Shown in pieces: positions 33,706 to 43,593 of a stretch of 64,000 bases of DNA (the first letter of the stretch is position 1; each line of letters starts with the position of its first letter). The notes under the pieces were generated by a model. It saw only the letters and a list, made by a program, of their open reading frames with translations, was not told the DNA's origin and did not search any database. The DNA comes from Caldilineaceae bacterium (GTDB lineage: Bacteria; Chloroflexota; Anaerolineae; Caldilineales; Caldilineaceae): contig JAPKMW010000062.1 of NCBI GenBank assembly GCA_026645575.1, positions 1-64,000 on the forward strand. Reading direction: 5' to 3'. A program made the position numbers and the translations under genes.

Positions 33706-36057
33706 CTATGCTTCTAGTGCCTCTTGTTCTTCACCATCTTCTTCCTTCTTCAACAGCACTGCCCGCCCCTGCCCACTGCCCAGATCCTCGCCGATGATCC
33801 CCTTGGCGGCCAGTTGTTCCATGAGGCGGGCGGCTTTGGGGTAGCCGATGCGGAGTTTGCGTTGGAGCATACTGGTGCTGCAATTTTTCATGCCCCGCAA
33901 GATATCGATGGCGTCCTGCACCAGTTCGTCTTCGTCCTCTTCCTTGTCCAGCAGACCGGCCCACGGTGCGACCGTTGGCGGTTCACCGGCGCCTTTGGCC
34001 TTCCAGTGTTCCGTCACGGCGGTGATCTCCGGGTCGGTGACGAGACAACCCTGGACCCGTTGTAACTTCGCCACGTCAGGGCGCATGAGCAACATGTCGC
34101 CGCGACCGAGCAACCGTTCGGCGCCGGGGGTGTCGAGGATGACGCGGCTGTCGATCTGGCTGGTGACGGCAAAGGCGATGCGGGTGGGGAAGTTGGCCTT
34201 GATCAACCCCGTCACCACATCAGTACTGGGACGTTGGGTCGCCAGGATCAGGTGAATGCCGGTGGCGCGCGCCATCTGCGCCAGGCGACAGATCTGCCGC
34301 TCAATGTCATCGGCGGCGGTCATCATCAGGTCGGCTAATTCATCGATGATGAGGACGATGAAAGGCAAGGGCTGCAGGGCATCCTCGCCTTTGCTTCTTT
34401 GTCGTGCCAGGGCGTTGTACGAATCCAGGTTGCGCACGCCCACCGACTTAAAGAGTTGATAGCGGTCATCCATCTGCAAAAGGAGCCAGGTGAGCGCGCC
34501 CATCACCTGATCAACCTCGATGATCACCTTGCCCAGCAGGTGCGGAATGCCGTTATAGCCCTGCAACTCGACCATCTTGGGATCGACCATGACAAAGCGC
34601 AGCGACTCCGGCCCGTGGCGCATGAGCAGGCTGACAATGATGGCATTGACACAAACCGACTTACCCGAACCGGTGGAGCCAGCGATTAACATGTGGGGCG
34701 CACGGCCAATATCCATGACAATCGGCGCGCCGGAGGTATTGCGCCCCAACGCCACCGGCAGCGCCCCCCCGTCTTTAAAAGGCTTGCTTTCGACAATACC
34801 GCGCATACTCACCACCACTTTTTCGGTGTTCGGCACTTCGATGCCCACATAGGGCCGCCCCGGCACTGGCGCTTCAATACGCACTGCCGGCACAGCCAGG
34901 GCCAACGCCAGATCATCAGCCAGACTCACAATGTTGTTGACCCGCACCTTGCGGCGTTGGCCGGCTCGTTCCAGATAGAGCGGCTCGACGCCAAATTGGG
35001 TGACAGTCGGCCCGCTCTCGACATGCACGACGCGGACGGGGACGTTGAAATCTTCCAGTGTGCTTTCAATCAACACCTGGGTTTCGCGCACCCCAACCTC
35101 GCGATAGACGCCCACGTCGGCAATCAAGAGATCGACTTTGGGCAGACCAGCCAGCGATTTTGCGGTTGGCTTTGCTGGTGGGTGCTCCTGTGGGACCGGT
35201 GCTTGCGCCTCCTGAGCGGTATGACTTTTCGGTTGTTTGGAGGCGGCTTTGGTGCGGGAACGGGCGGGGGCAGCGACAACTTCAGCCACGGGTTCGTCTA
35301 CCGGCAGCGGCTCGGCAACCGCGTCCGGTCGAATTAATGTCGTCCGCTCACTTCTTCTGGGCTGCGGCTGGGGATACGCTTGATCGGCTGCCACGTAATT
35401 TGCCCCCGTTGGTCGCGTTTCCATCGGCGGCGGACGGACAGCGAAGGCGGATAAGAGCGCGGCCCCTTGGGCCAAACCCTGCTTGACCAGGATCGTCACT
35501 GGCGCCAGGGACGTTGGCACCGTGACCAGATTGCTTGCCAGCGGAGCCAGGTAGATCAGGGGCGTGTAGCGAAAGGTCAAGTACGCGCCGATCACAGCCA
35601 GGAGCAACACAACCGCTAGCGCCGGCCAGCGCCCTAACCCGGCCATCAACAGACTTCCCAGCGCCCACCCTACCAGACCGCCATTCAACCCATCAAAACG
35701 CGCTTCCCAAGTGACAACCTCATTGTTCCAGAGAAAGGCGGTCATCATGCCGCTGAGAAAGAGCAACTCGGCGCCGACAATGGCCTCAATCCCCCAATAA
35801 CCGGCCCGTTCGCCTAACATAAAGACGGCGCCGATGATCAAAAGCGCCACCCCAAACCACCCCGCTGTCCAGCCCAACGCCAGGACGGCATACGGCACCC
35901 CGGCAGTGCTATTGGCGCCGCCGCGCAACAAGGTGAGCAGGATCCCACCGCCGCCGAGGAAGAGGGCCAACCCGATAAATTCCAGCGGCAAGTTCTCTTT
36001 GAGATCCGCCAACCAGGAACGATTGGAGATTTCACTCTTGCGTGTGACACGTCTCAT
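33706..36057 (-). CDS. ftsK: DNA translocase FtsK/SpoIIIE
   Basis: 783 residues; pumps DNA through the division septum. Four to five N-terminal transmembrane helices (about 27-190) are followed by a linker rich in Pro/Ala/Lys (about 235-300). The motor follows with Walker A GSTGSGKS (460-467) and Walker B VLIIDELADLM (Asp572), ATQRPSTDVVTGLIKANFP and the C-terminal gamma winged helix (about 700-770, MLQRKLRIGYPKAARLMEQL). Complete and of normal size. Its ATG overlaps the stop of the upstream membrane GAF/HTH gene (ATGA), so they are translationally coupled. Confidence 0.95.
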   Translation of the reverse strand: MRRVTRKSEISNRSWLADLKENLPLEFIGLALFLGGGGILLTLLRGGANSTAGVPYAVLALGWTAGWFGVALLIIGAVFMLGERAGYWGIEAIVGAELLFLSGMMTAFLWNNEVVTWEARFDGLNGGLVGWALGSLLMAGLGRWPALAVVLLLAVIGAYLTFRYTPLIYLAPLASNLVTVPTSLAPVTILVKQGLAQGAALLSAFAVRPPPMETRPTGANYVAADQAYPQPQPRRSERTTLIRPDAVAEPLPVDEPVAEVVAAPARSRTKAASKQPKSHTAQEAQAPVPQEHPPAKPTAKSLAGLPKVDLLIADVGVYREVGVRETQVLIESTLEDFNVPVRVVHVESGPTVTQFGVEPLYLERAGQRRKVRVNNIVSLADDLALALAVPAVRIEAPVPGRPYVGIEVPNTEKVVVSMRGIVESKPFKDGGALPVALGRNTSGAPIVMDIGRAPHMLIAGSTGSGKSVCVNAIIVSLLMRHGPESLRFVMVDPKMVELQGYNGIPHLLGKVIIEVDQVMGALTWLLLQMDDRYQLFKSVGVRNLDSYNALARQRSKGEDALQPLPFIVLIIDELADLMMTAADDIERQICRLAQMARATGIHLILATQRPSTDVVTGLIKANFPTRIAFAVTSQIDSRVILDTPGAERLLGRGDMLLMRPDVAKLQRVQGCLVTDPEITAVTEHWKAKGAGEPPTVAPWAGLLDKEEDEDELVQDAIDILRGMKNCSTSMLQRKLRIGYPKAARLMEQLAAKGIIGEDLGSGQGRAVLLKKEEDGEEQEALEA

Positions 36058-38060
36058 GAGACAACCGGCTCCTTACTCCGGGCGGTGCGAGTTTCGGGGC
36101 GAATTGCGCGCAGATCCAGTTCGCCGCCATTTTCCTGTTCCATTTCGGTTAAGACCCGCGCCACCTGACCAATGGCCACGCGCTGTTTGCGGTAGAGATC
36201 ACTTTCACTCATTGCCAGCCGGTCGGCGATCTCTCGCACCTTGCGCCCTTCGATGAAACGCATTTCGAGAATGTTGTAGAGTAGCCACTCTGGCGCACTC
36301 AGGTTAGGTTTACCCTCTGGTCGCAACTTTTCAATGGCCGCCCCCAAGACCAGGCGCAATGCTTTGGTGGGATCGCCATCAGAATGATTGACCGAATCGT
36401 TCACGACGCGCAGTTTGACCAGTGGACTGAGGGTCAACTTGGGGCCGCCCCAGTAATGACTCAACGCATCTTTCACCCAGGTTTCAAATTCGGGGCTATG
36501 AATCGGGCTGGGATCAAGTAATGCTTGCACTGGTGTCGTGTCGCTCTCGCTGGCGCTATAGGGAGAGAGGCTACGCCATTGTTGAATCCGGTCAATATCA
36601 GGGATGATCTGGCGCAGCGAGACAAAGACCCCTTGTTGCAATTTGCGGTCGGCCAGGGCGCTGGCAATGCGTTGTAACATCTTGGTCAGGACAGCAGTCT
36701 CATCCTGGGCGAGCAAAGGGGTTGCCGTGCGCGCTTTTACACCGAGTAAACCCAACACCCGTTGGTTCTTGTCCCCGTTAGTTGTCGGTTCGAGCAGCGG
36801 CCAGATCCAAAAACCAGCATGGGCGACCGGGCGCAGCTTGCCCTCCTGGCGCAGCGCCCGGTTGAGCGCATCGTTCCAATCTTTCACGGCGACAATCTGG
36901 TTCCGACTTTCGTCCGGCCCCACGGTTGCCTCTAAAATTAGATCCGGCCCCACTACGGCGGCGGCAAAGCCAGCGGGGACGCGCAATAATTCACAAAGCG
37001 CAATCAAATTGTTCTCTAGAAATTCCCGCAGATCGCTGGAAGTCAATAGGCGGCGATCCAGTTCGCGCAGCCAGGCCACCTCTTCGCGATCTTCGCGATA
37101 GACCAACCAATCCACCCAATTCTTGGTCACACTCAGAAAAAGCTGGCTCACAATGATCACACCAGTGATCACGCTAAACAGCACCATATCACGCGGCAGG
37201 CCGAGAATGTTTTCCACTGTCGGCAAGGTCTGCACGGCGAGAATCACCAGAATGGCGACAATCGGCCCGCGCATAAAGAAGCGCATCAAGCGATAGCGCA
37301 CCACGCGATCAGGCGTCAGCACATTGAAATAGACCACGGTGTAACTCATCAGCACGAGCAAGAAGGCGACGGTTATATTGCCAAGGAGAGAAAGTAACAG
37401 CACCGGCAGGCTAACTTGCGAAGCGACCATCACCCGGCTCAAGACGACCAAATAGGGGAAGACGCCAATCGCCGGGGCCGCAAAGCCCAGCAGGAGATAG
37501 GTCATCCGCATACGTGTACGTTCAGTCAAACAACGGGAACGGGCTTTCCAGATATTGCGCAAGGCGAGCAAAACAGTCGAGACAAAGTAGAGCAGAAAGA
37601 ATTCCAGGTATGACCCGGCTGCCAAATAGTTGATCGGTGGACTAAAGCGCACGTTCCCAACAATCCGGTTACTAAAGAGCGCGGCAACCGCGCCTAATAC
37701 CCCAAGAGCGACAATCAGCGCAGCCACCCACCGGCGACGCCCAGTGCGATAGTTGGTTGTCTCCAAAACAGCTAGGGAGAAAAGATAGTAGGCCGCCGGC
37801 GCAAAGGCAACCCCCAGCCATTGAAAACGCAACCAGCGCTCGGCCGATTCCGCCGTGATCACGCGATCAATGGCGACATCGCTGGCATAGACCACCATGA
37901 CACAGGCCAATAGGAGGGCAAAGCGCCGGGCGACCGGACTGAGAAAGTTATAGGTAAAGGTGTAGGCCATGAGCGAAAAGGCCAAAATCACCACAATTGA
38001 TGAGAGCGCCACATTGCTGAAATTGAGCAAGTGGGTTACGGTAAAGAGTGAATCGTTCAT
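36054..38060 (-). CDS. Membrane sensor with GAF-like region and C-terminal helix-turn-helix
   Basis: 668 residues. Seven to eight predicted transmembrane helices fill about 12-320, resembling the N-terminal 7TM region of some histidine kinases. A linker (DREEVAWLRELDRRLLTSSD) leads to a GAF-like module (about 345-510). There is no kinase H-box or ATPase. The C-terminal part (about 590-645; EWLLYNILEMRFIEGRKVRE, IADRLAMSESDLYRKQRVAI) looks like a helix-turn-helix. It could be a membrane-bound one-component regulator. It is coupled by a 4-nt overlap to ftsK and lies 3 nt from the preceding gene. Domain calls beyond the helices are tentative. Confidence 0.65.
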   Translation of the reverse strand: MNDSLFTVTHLLNFSNVALSSIVVILAFSLMAYTFTYNFLSPVARRFALLLACVMVVYASDVAIDRVITAESAERWLRFQWLGVAFAPAAYYLFSLAVLETTNYRTGRRRWVAALIVALGVLGAVAALFSNRIVGNVRFSPPINYLAAGSYLEFFLLYFVSTVLLALRNIWKARSRCLTERTRMRMTYLLLGFAAPAIGVFPYLVVLSRVMVASQVSLPVLLLSLLGNITVAFLLVLMSYTVVYFNVLTPDRVVRYRLMRFFMRGPIVAILVILAVQTLPTVENILGLPRDMVLFSVITGVIIVSQLFLSVTKNWVDWLVYREDREEVAWLRELDRRLLTSSDLREFLENNLIALCELLRVPAGFAAAVVGPDLILEATVGPDESRNQIVAVKDWNDALNRALRQEGKLRPVAHAGFWIWPLLEPTTNGDKNQRVLGLLGVKARTATPLLAQDETAVLTKMLQRIASALADRKLQQGVFVSLRQIIPDIDRIQQWRSLSPYSASESDTTPVQALLDPSPIHSPEFETWVKDALSHYWGGPKLTLSPLVKLRVVNDSVNHSDGDPTKALRLVLGAAIEKLRPEGKPNLSAPEWLLYNILEMRFIEGRKVREIADRLAMSESDLYRKQRVAIGQVARVLTEMEQENGGELDLRAIRPETRTARSKEPVVS

Positions 38061-38063
38061 GGT

Positions 38064-38873
38064 TTAACTAACCCATTCAATAGTTTCGTTGACAATCACC
38101 CACATATTGCGCCGCTTTTGCAGTTGCAGATGAAAACCGCCGCCAACCGTGGGCGTGCGCCGAATATGCAACGTCACTTCGGCATCATTTACTGTTTGAA
38201 AGTGGATCGGCTCCATCTCAATCACCGGCCCTTCCGGCGGCATGGCCGGTTCATCAGGCATCAACCACAAGACCTCGCCCTCAAAACCCAGATTACCTTG
38301 GACCTCGGCGGGATGGCAACGGAGGCGCAATTGGGCCGGGCGACCATCGCTGTTAGGTTCCAAATGGCGTAAGACCCCCAATTTGTGTACCAACACGGTG
38401 CGCCGGATGCGCAGGGTATCCGGCTCCTGACGGTCAGCGCTGCGATAGTAACGGGCCAGCGCATAGACCGGGCCAAAGGCATTTTGCTGGCTCAGTTGGT
38501 GTAGCAACTCCTCACGGATGCTGCCCCAGCGATAGCGCCACTCTTTGGTCTGGATCTGGTCGCCATAGTCGAGCAGTTCCAGCGTCGCCTCCGCCCCAAT
38601 CCGGCTCAATATGGCAACCGGCGCCAGACGGGCCGGGTCTTGCTTCAAGCGCGCCAGCAGCAGATCGGGCGTTGACTCCACTTCATCGGTATACAGAAAG
38701 GAGCGCCGTGTACTGACGGTAAAATAGATGCCGACTACCACCGCCAACGCCAATAAGCCGACCAGCGTCCAGGCGACCGGGTCCATTGCGTCCAGCACGC
38801 GCGGCAAGGTGGGTAGCGGCCCCCACTCCCACCTTGCAAAAAAATCGCGTACTATTCTTAAAAGCTCTGCCAT
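38064..38873 (-). CDS. Single-pass membrane protein, unknown
   Basis: 269 residues: one transmembrane helix (about 32-52, WTLVGLLALAVVVGIYFTV), then a cytoplasmic-looking alpha/beta region (TPDLLLARLKQDPARLAPVA, ...) and a C-terminal beta-rich segment (GFEGEVLWLMPDEP, VTLHIRRTP). No known domain was recognised. First gene of the operon with the membrane GAF/HTH protein and ftsK, separated from the next by 3 nt, so a common role in envelope or division is plausible. Confidence 0.7.
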   Translation of the reverse strand: MAELLRIVRDFFARWEWGPLPTLPRVLDAMDPVAWTLVGLLALAVVVGIYFTVSTRRSFLYTDEVESTPDLLLARLKQDPARLAPVAILSRIGAEATLELLDYGDQIQTKEWRYRWGSIREELLHQLSQQNAFGPVYALARYYRSADRQEPDTLRIRRTVLVHKLGVLRHLEPNSDGRPAQLRLRCHPAEVQGNLGFEGEVLWLMPDEPAMPPEGPVIEMEPIHFQTVNDAEVTLHIRRTPTVGGGFHLQLQKRRNMWVIVNETIEWVS

Positions 38874-39219
38874 AAAAAGAACAAACTAGCCCACTTGGGC
38901 CGACTGACCAGCCAAACGGTCAGGCCAGTCTTCAAAATAGACAATGATGCTATTTTACCATACGTTGGCGACAAACTCATGTTTCTACGGTTGCAAAGTG
39001 GATTGTGTGAAAAGTTAAAAGATGATGAGAATGGAAGCAATGCCACAACCCTACGCAAACATTATCCATATATTATACATAGTCTAGACAAAATATAAAC
39101 AAAGCGTGCGCAAACTCGTTTTCTTAGGAAAAGTGGCCGGTAGCGCCACTAGAATCTGTCAAGTTCACCAACAAATATCGTCAACCATTGTCAACCATAC
39201 TGACCCAAAAGGAGAACGT
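38874..39219. other. AT-rich divergent intergenic region
   Basis: About 345 nt between the ftsK operon and the fasciclin gene. No coding evidence; the sequence is AT-rich around 39040-39110 and probably holds promoters for both directions, but no convincing box pair was found. Confidence 0.45.
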
Positions 39220-40236
39220 ATGAAACAGAGTTCGCTTTATACCGCCGCCCTTGCCTTGATGCTCTTTGCCACCGCTTGCGCCCCCGTAGCGGCGCCGACT
39301 GCCCCCGCCGCCGAACCGACTGCAACTACCCCCGCCGCCGAGGCGCCTGCTGCGGAAGCGGCAACCGCCGACATTGTGGATACGGCTGTTGCCGCCGGTA
39401 GTTTCACCACCCTGGTAGCCGCCGTGGAAGCCGCTGGTCTGGTCGATACCCTCAAAGGTGAAGGGCCATTTACCGTCTTTGCGCCCACCGACGACGCCTT
39501 TGCCGCCATTCCGAACGAAACCCTCGATGCCTTATTAGCCGATCCTTCCGGCGACCTAACCCAGATTCTGCTCTATCATGTGCTTGCCGGTAAAGTCATG
39601 GCGGCTGATGTCACCGATGGTCTCGAAGCTGCCACCGTGCAGGGCGCGCCGGTCAACTTTAGCGTAGCCGATGGCGTCGTCAAGATCAATGATGCCACCA
39701 TCGTCACCACCGACATCGAAGCCAGCAACGGCGTCATTCATGTCATCGACGCGGTCATTATGCCACCGGCAGAGGAAGCCGCCGCCCCGACAGCCGCGCC
39801 AGCCGAAGAAGCCGCCGCCCCGGCTGCTGACATTGTTGACACCGCGATTGCCGCCGGCAGCTTCACCACGTTGGTGGCCGCCGTGGAAGCTGCCGGTCTG
39901 GTCGATGCCCTCAAGGGCGAAGGGCCATTCACCGTCTTCGCCCCCACCGATGATGCCTTCGCCGCCCTACCGCAAGGAACCATTGATGCCCTGTTGGCCG
40001 ATCCCTCCGGCGATTTGACCCAAATCCTGCTCTACCATGTGATTGAAGGCAACGTGATGGCCGCTGATGTCACCGATGGTCTCGAAGTGCCAACCCTTCA
40101 AGGCGCGCCAGTCACTTTCAGTGTGGCCGATGGCGCCGTGACGATCAACGATGCCACGATTGTCACTACCGATATTGAAACCAGCAACGGTGTCATTCAT
40201 GTCATCGATGCGGTCATCATGCCGCCGGCACAATAA
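39220..40236 (+). CDS. Lipoprotein with two fasciclin (FAS1) domains
   Basis: 338 residues. The signal [20 protein letters not shown] ends in a lipobox cysteine (Cys20), followed by an Ala/Pro/Thr linker. Two FAS1 domains of about 130 residues each follow, both with DIVDTA(V/I)[30 protein letters not shown] and [14 protein letters not shown]. They are nearly identical to each other, so the duplication is recent or homogenised. FAS1 domains mediate adhesion or matrix binding outside the cell. The start at 39220 follows AAAAGGAGAACGT. A terminator lies about 95 nt downstream. Confidence 0.92.
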   Translation: MKQSSLYTAALALMLFATACAPVAAPTAPAAEPTATTPAAEAPAAEAATADIVDTAVAAGSFTTLVAAVEAAGLVDTLKGEGPFTVFAPTDDAFAAIPNETLDALLADPSGDLTQILLYHVLAGKVMAADVTDGLEAATVQGAPVNFSVADGVVKINDATIVTTDIEASNGVIHVIDAVIMPPAEEAAAPTAAPAEEAAAPAADIVDTAIAAGSFTTLVAAVEAAGLVDALKGEGPFTVFAPTDDAFAALPQGTIDALLADPSGDLTQILLYHVIEGNVMAADVTDGLEVPTLQGAPVTFSVADGAVTINDATIVTTDIETSNGVIHVIDAVIMPPAQ

Positions 40237-40330
40237 GCAATTCCCGTAGGGGCGCGCCCTTACGGTCGCCCCACGGTTGTCGGGAAAACAGGGCAACCGC
40301 AAGGGTCAGTTGCTTTCTAGGCGCCTACAG

Positions 40331-40362
40331 AAATGGGTCGTGGCATTTGCTGCGACCCATTT
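40331..40362 (+). terminator. Intrinsic terminator of the FAS1 gene
   Basis: Stem AAATGGGTCG (40331-40340) with CGACCCATTT (40353-40362), 12-nt loop, followed by TTATTTTC. Located about 95 nt after the FAS1 stop and before the P-loop gene. Confidence 0.75.
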
Positions 40363-40441
40363 TTATTTTCCGAAATCGTGAACCCATCAGGTATAATGAC
40401 GGCCACTTTACAAAACATGGCAAAAGGGAGTTATTGCAGCA

Positions 40442-41284
40442 ATGGAGCAAACTGCTCACCAATTCGTTGCGGTCGCGCCGGGGTTGGCCTGTGGTGCGCC
40501 GATCCCTGAGGGTTGGTTTTCGATTAGCAAGCGGCCTTTATTGATCCTGGTCGGCGTCACCGGCGTCGGCAAAAGCACCACGTTGGATTTTTTGCAGCAG
40601 AGCGCACTACGCTTTTCCCTGCTGCCCGACCGGCGGGAGTTGACCGATCGTTTGATCATTGGCTATCTCCAAACCGTAGATGGCTTGCCCGTTCAGCCGG
40701 TGAAAGATCGGCGCGAGCGCTTTGCCTACACGCGGCGCTATCATCAACTCTTTCCCGGCGGTATGAGCCATGCGCTGAGTCAACTGGTGGTTGATACGGC
40801 TGCCCATCCTGGCTGGCTTTGCTTTGACGGTTTACGAGGCGAAGGGGAAGTGGCTCACGCCGCCCGTGTCCTGCCCGAAGCCCGTTTTGTGGTGCTGGAT
40901 GCGCCTGATCTGGTGCGCGTCCAACGGTTGCTGGGACGCGGTGATCGCTTTGACCAGATCAGCAGTAACGGTGTGGTCAGCCCATCAGCAACCGGGCAAA
41001 ATAGTTTGGCTGTGGTTGGTGTGGGGGATGGCGATGCACTCTTTACACCGGATGAGACGGCCGCGCTCTTGCAATCAGCGGCGCCACCAGTGGGAACCGG
41101 AACAATTGCCGTAGAAGAGTTGCGCGCCAAGTTGCAGATTGTGGTCGAAGAGCGGCGCAACTATGACCCGCAAGCGGCGATCGCCTATCTCAAAGCACAT
41201 GCTTCTGACCGCACGATCTTGATCGACACGACGAAAGTCGCAGCGGCGGCAGCAGCGCAACAGGTTGTGGATTGGCTCTTATGA
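40442..41284 (+). CDS. P-loop NTPase / kinase-like protein
   Basis: 280 residues. Walker A is GVTGVGKST (about 38-46) after a short N-terminal strand (LLILV), and the fold continues like a small-molecule kinase: LPDRRELTDRLI, WLCFDGLRGEGEVAHAARV (possible Walker B FDG) and ARFVVLDAPDLVRVQRLLGR, the last resembling a lid helix. The exact family and substrate are unknown. The stop overlaps the start of the epimerase-like gene by four bases, so the two products are probably linked metabolically. Ribosome site GGGAG lies rather far (13 nt) upstream. Confidence 0.7.
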   Translation: MEQTAHQFVAVAPGLACGAPIPEGWFSISKRPLLILVGVTGVGKSTTLDFLQQSALRFSLLPDRRELTDRLIIGYLQTVDGLPVQPVKDRRERFAYTRRYHQLFPGGMSHALSQLVVDTAAHPGWLCFDGLRGEGEVAHAARVLPEARFVVLDAPDLVRVQRLLGRGDRFDQISSNGVVSPSATGQNSLAVVGVGDGDALFTPDETAALLQSAAPPVGTGTIAVEELRAKLQIVVEERRNYDPQAAIAYLKAHASDRTILIDTTKVAAAAAAQQVVDWLL

Positions 41285-42378
41285 ACAGCATCAAGCGAAT
41301 TACCGCCACTGCCTTTCGGCTGCCGATGGCAGGGTCGCTGCGCTGGGGCAAAGCCAGTGCGCTGGATGAAGTACGCCATGTGCTGGTCGAGGTTGAACTG
41401 AACGATGGCGCCATCGGCATGGCCGAAGCGCCGCCGCGACCGACCATCTATGGCGAAACGGTCTACAGCATTCTCAGCATCATCGAACATGAACTGGGAC
41501 CGCGCATCCTCAACCAGCCCATCGAAAAAGTGGCGGCGCGGCTGGATGAGATCAAAAATAACCAGACCGCCAAAGGTGCGCTCGACATGGCGGTGCAAGA
41601 CGCACTGGCCCATCAGCGCGGCATCTCCTTGGCGCAACATCTAGGCGCGACCGCCGACCGGGTCAAGGTTAGCTATATTCTCGGCATTGGCGATCGCGAT
41701 ACGGTGCTGGCCGAAGCGGAACGGGTCTTTGCCCAGGGGGTACGGGTACTCAAAGTCAAAGTGGGGCGCGATTGGAATGATGACATTGCACGCATTCATG
41801 ACCTCCAAGCCATGTTCAAGGGCGAAATGGCGCTCTATGCCGACGCCAACGAATGTCTCGAAGCCGCCGAAGCCGCCGACAAACTGGCCTACTTGCGAGA
41901 GATTGGGTTGCTTTACTGTGAAGAGCCGCTGCCCGTCGAATTGATCGAGGAGCGGGCGACGCTCCGGCGCCAACAACGTTTGCCCATCATCGCCGATGAC
42001 AGTTGCTTTAGTTATCGCGATCTCCAGCGGGAACTGGCGCTCGACACCTTTGACATTCTCAACATCAAGACCGCACGCACAGGTTATACCGAATCGCGCC
42101 GGATGTTGGCCGCTGCGCAGGCAAAGGGCAAAACCATTATGGTCGGTTCGCAGGCCAGCGCCAGTCTCGGCACGGTGCGCGCCGCCCTGTTCGCCGCCCT
42201 GCCCGGCATCGACCATCCCAGCGAACTCAGTTTCTTTTTGAAAGTCAAGGAAGATATTCTCAACGAACCTTTGTCACTCAGCGACGGCTATTTCGATGTC
42301 ACGCGTTTCGCCGATGCGACGGTGGATCGTGATTTGTTGCAAAGCGCAGCCGTCGTGAGTAAGACAGTAAGACAGTAA
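41281..42378 (+). CDS. Enolase-superfamily enzyme, dipeptide-epimerase-like
   Basis: 365 residues of the mandelate racemase/muconate-lactonizing group. Catalytic lysines are in LKVKVG (Lys158, Lys160). Metal ligands Asp188 (YADANE), Glu214 (YCEEPLP) and Asp239 (IADDS) are on successive strands, with Lys263 in NIKTARTG as the opposite base. This arrangement fits L-Ala-D/L-Glu-type dipeptide epimerases or muconate cycloisomerases; the former, a peptidoglycan-recycling enzyme, is the more likely. The start at 41281 overlaps the previous stop (ATGA). Confidence 0.85.
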   Translation: MNSIKRITATAFRLPMAGSLRWGKASALDEVRHVLVEVELNDGAIGMAEAPPRPTIYGETVYSILSIIEHELGPRILNQPIEKVAARLDEIKNNQTAKGALDMAVQDALAHQRGISLAQHLGATADRVKVSYILGIGDRDTVLAEAERVFAQGVRVLKVKVGRDWNDDIARIHDLQAMFKGEMALYADANECLEAAEAADKLAYLREIGLLYCEEPLPVELIEERATLRRQQRLPIIADDSCFSYRDLQRELALDTFDILNIKTARTGYTESRRMLAAAQAKGKTIMVGSQASASLGTVRAALFAALPGIDHPSELSFFLKVKEDILNEPLSLSDGYFDVTRFADATVDRDLLQSAAVVSKTVRQ

Positions 42379-42509
42379 GCCACGAAGACACCGTTTCTGC
42401 CCTGTGGGGGCGCTTGAATTTAGGTTGAGGAGAGCAATGAAATGGCCTCTAAGTTCAGGCATCCCTACGGGACAGGTCGTAAATCTTACAGTTTAACAAG
42501 GAGTACACT

Positions 42510-43559
42510 ATGCAATCCCCCCTCTTTCGGTCCGGCCCATTATCAATCGGTGATCTGTTGGATTGGACGATTCGGCTCTATCGCGCCCGCTTTGGCAAGT
42601 TGTTGCTGACGGCGGCCATTTTTATGGTGCCATTGGGGCTGCTCTCTGGCATTATTACTGGGCAAACGATGACGAGCTATCTCACAATTTTTCTGGAGGC
42701 CATGCAAAACCCAGAGGCGATAGCCGATCCGACGGCGATTGCGCAAGCGCAGGGCAATTTGACAACCTTAAGCTATCTGCTCACCCCCATTGGCATTGCC
42801 ATCAACGGCCTGGTAACGCTGGCGCTGACGGTACAAGTCTTTGCAGCCATCCGCCAAGAAGAGATAGACGCATTGACCAGCATTCGCCAGGGGGCGCGCC
42901 GTTTCTGGCCGTGGGTCGGCATGACCTTTGCCACCTATGCCGCCTACATCGGCATCGGGGTGGTGGTCTTCATTCTCTTCTTTATCGGCGCCTTCTTCCT
43001 GGCGATTGTCGCCGGCGGCTTTTTCGCCTTTTTTACGAACGGCGTCAACACAAGTGGGGGCGAACCGGGTTTTGCCACAATGGCGGGGCTGGTGGTTGGT
43101 GTTATCTGTGTCTATGCCGGCGCCCTCGCCATTTTTTTTGCTCCCTTCCTCTATGTCACCACGCGCTGGGCAGTGGCCGTGCCGCTGATGGTCGATCAGG
43201 GAATGGGGCCGTTAGAAGCGCTGGGGGAAAGCTGGCAGTTGACCAAAGGGCATATTCGCCACGCAATGGGCTTTGTCGTGCTGCTCTATCTCTTCTATGG
43301 CATCGTGTATATCGCTTTCATGGCGCTGGCCTTTGCCGCCTCCGGCTTCGCTCTCACCAGCGCCGGTTCAGACGTTGCCAGTGTGGCGATCTTCAGCATC
43401 GTTGGCGCCCTGGCCCCGCTCCTTTGGTTGCCGATTGCCACGGCAGGCTATGTGATGCTCTACTATGATTTGCGGATGCGCAAACAGGGTTATGATCTCG
43501 AATTGCGTATTGATGCATTGGAAGCCGAGGTCGCACGTGCCGCCAACCCCTCTACGTAG
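42510..43559 (+). CDS. Multi-pass membrane protein (glycerophosphodiesterase-membrane-domain-like)
   Basis: 349 residues. It begins LSIGDLLDWTIRLYRARFGKLL, a typical start of this membrane family. Six or so transmembrane helices span about 30-320 (FFIGAFFLAIVAGGFFAFF among them), with the conserved RWAVAVPLMVDQGMGPLEAL between helices, and a short charged C-tail. Function is unknown; often next to DUF4129 genes. It heads an operon with DUF4129, DUF4350 and MoxR genes. Ribosome site AAGGAG precedes the ATG. Confidence 0.8.
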   Translation: MQSPLFRSGPLSIGDLLDWTIRLYRARFGKLLLTAAIFMVPLGLLSGIITGQTMTSYLTIFLEAMQNPEAIADPTAIAQAQGNLTTLSYLLTPIGIAINGLVTLALTVQVFAAIRQEEIDALTSIRQGARRFWPWVGMTFATYAAYIGIGVVVFILFFIGAFFLAIVAGGFFAFFTNGVNTSGGEPGFATMAGLVVGVICVYAGALAIFFAPFLYVTTRWAVAVPLMVDQGMGPLEALGESWQLTKGHIRHAMGFVVLLYLFYGIVYIAFMALAFAASGFALTSAGSDVASVAIFSIVGALAPLLWLPIATAGYVMLYYDLRMRKQGYDLELRIDALEAEVARAANPST

Positions 43560-43593
43560 CCAACCGATTGTCACTAGCCCCGGGCAAATTTGG

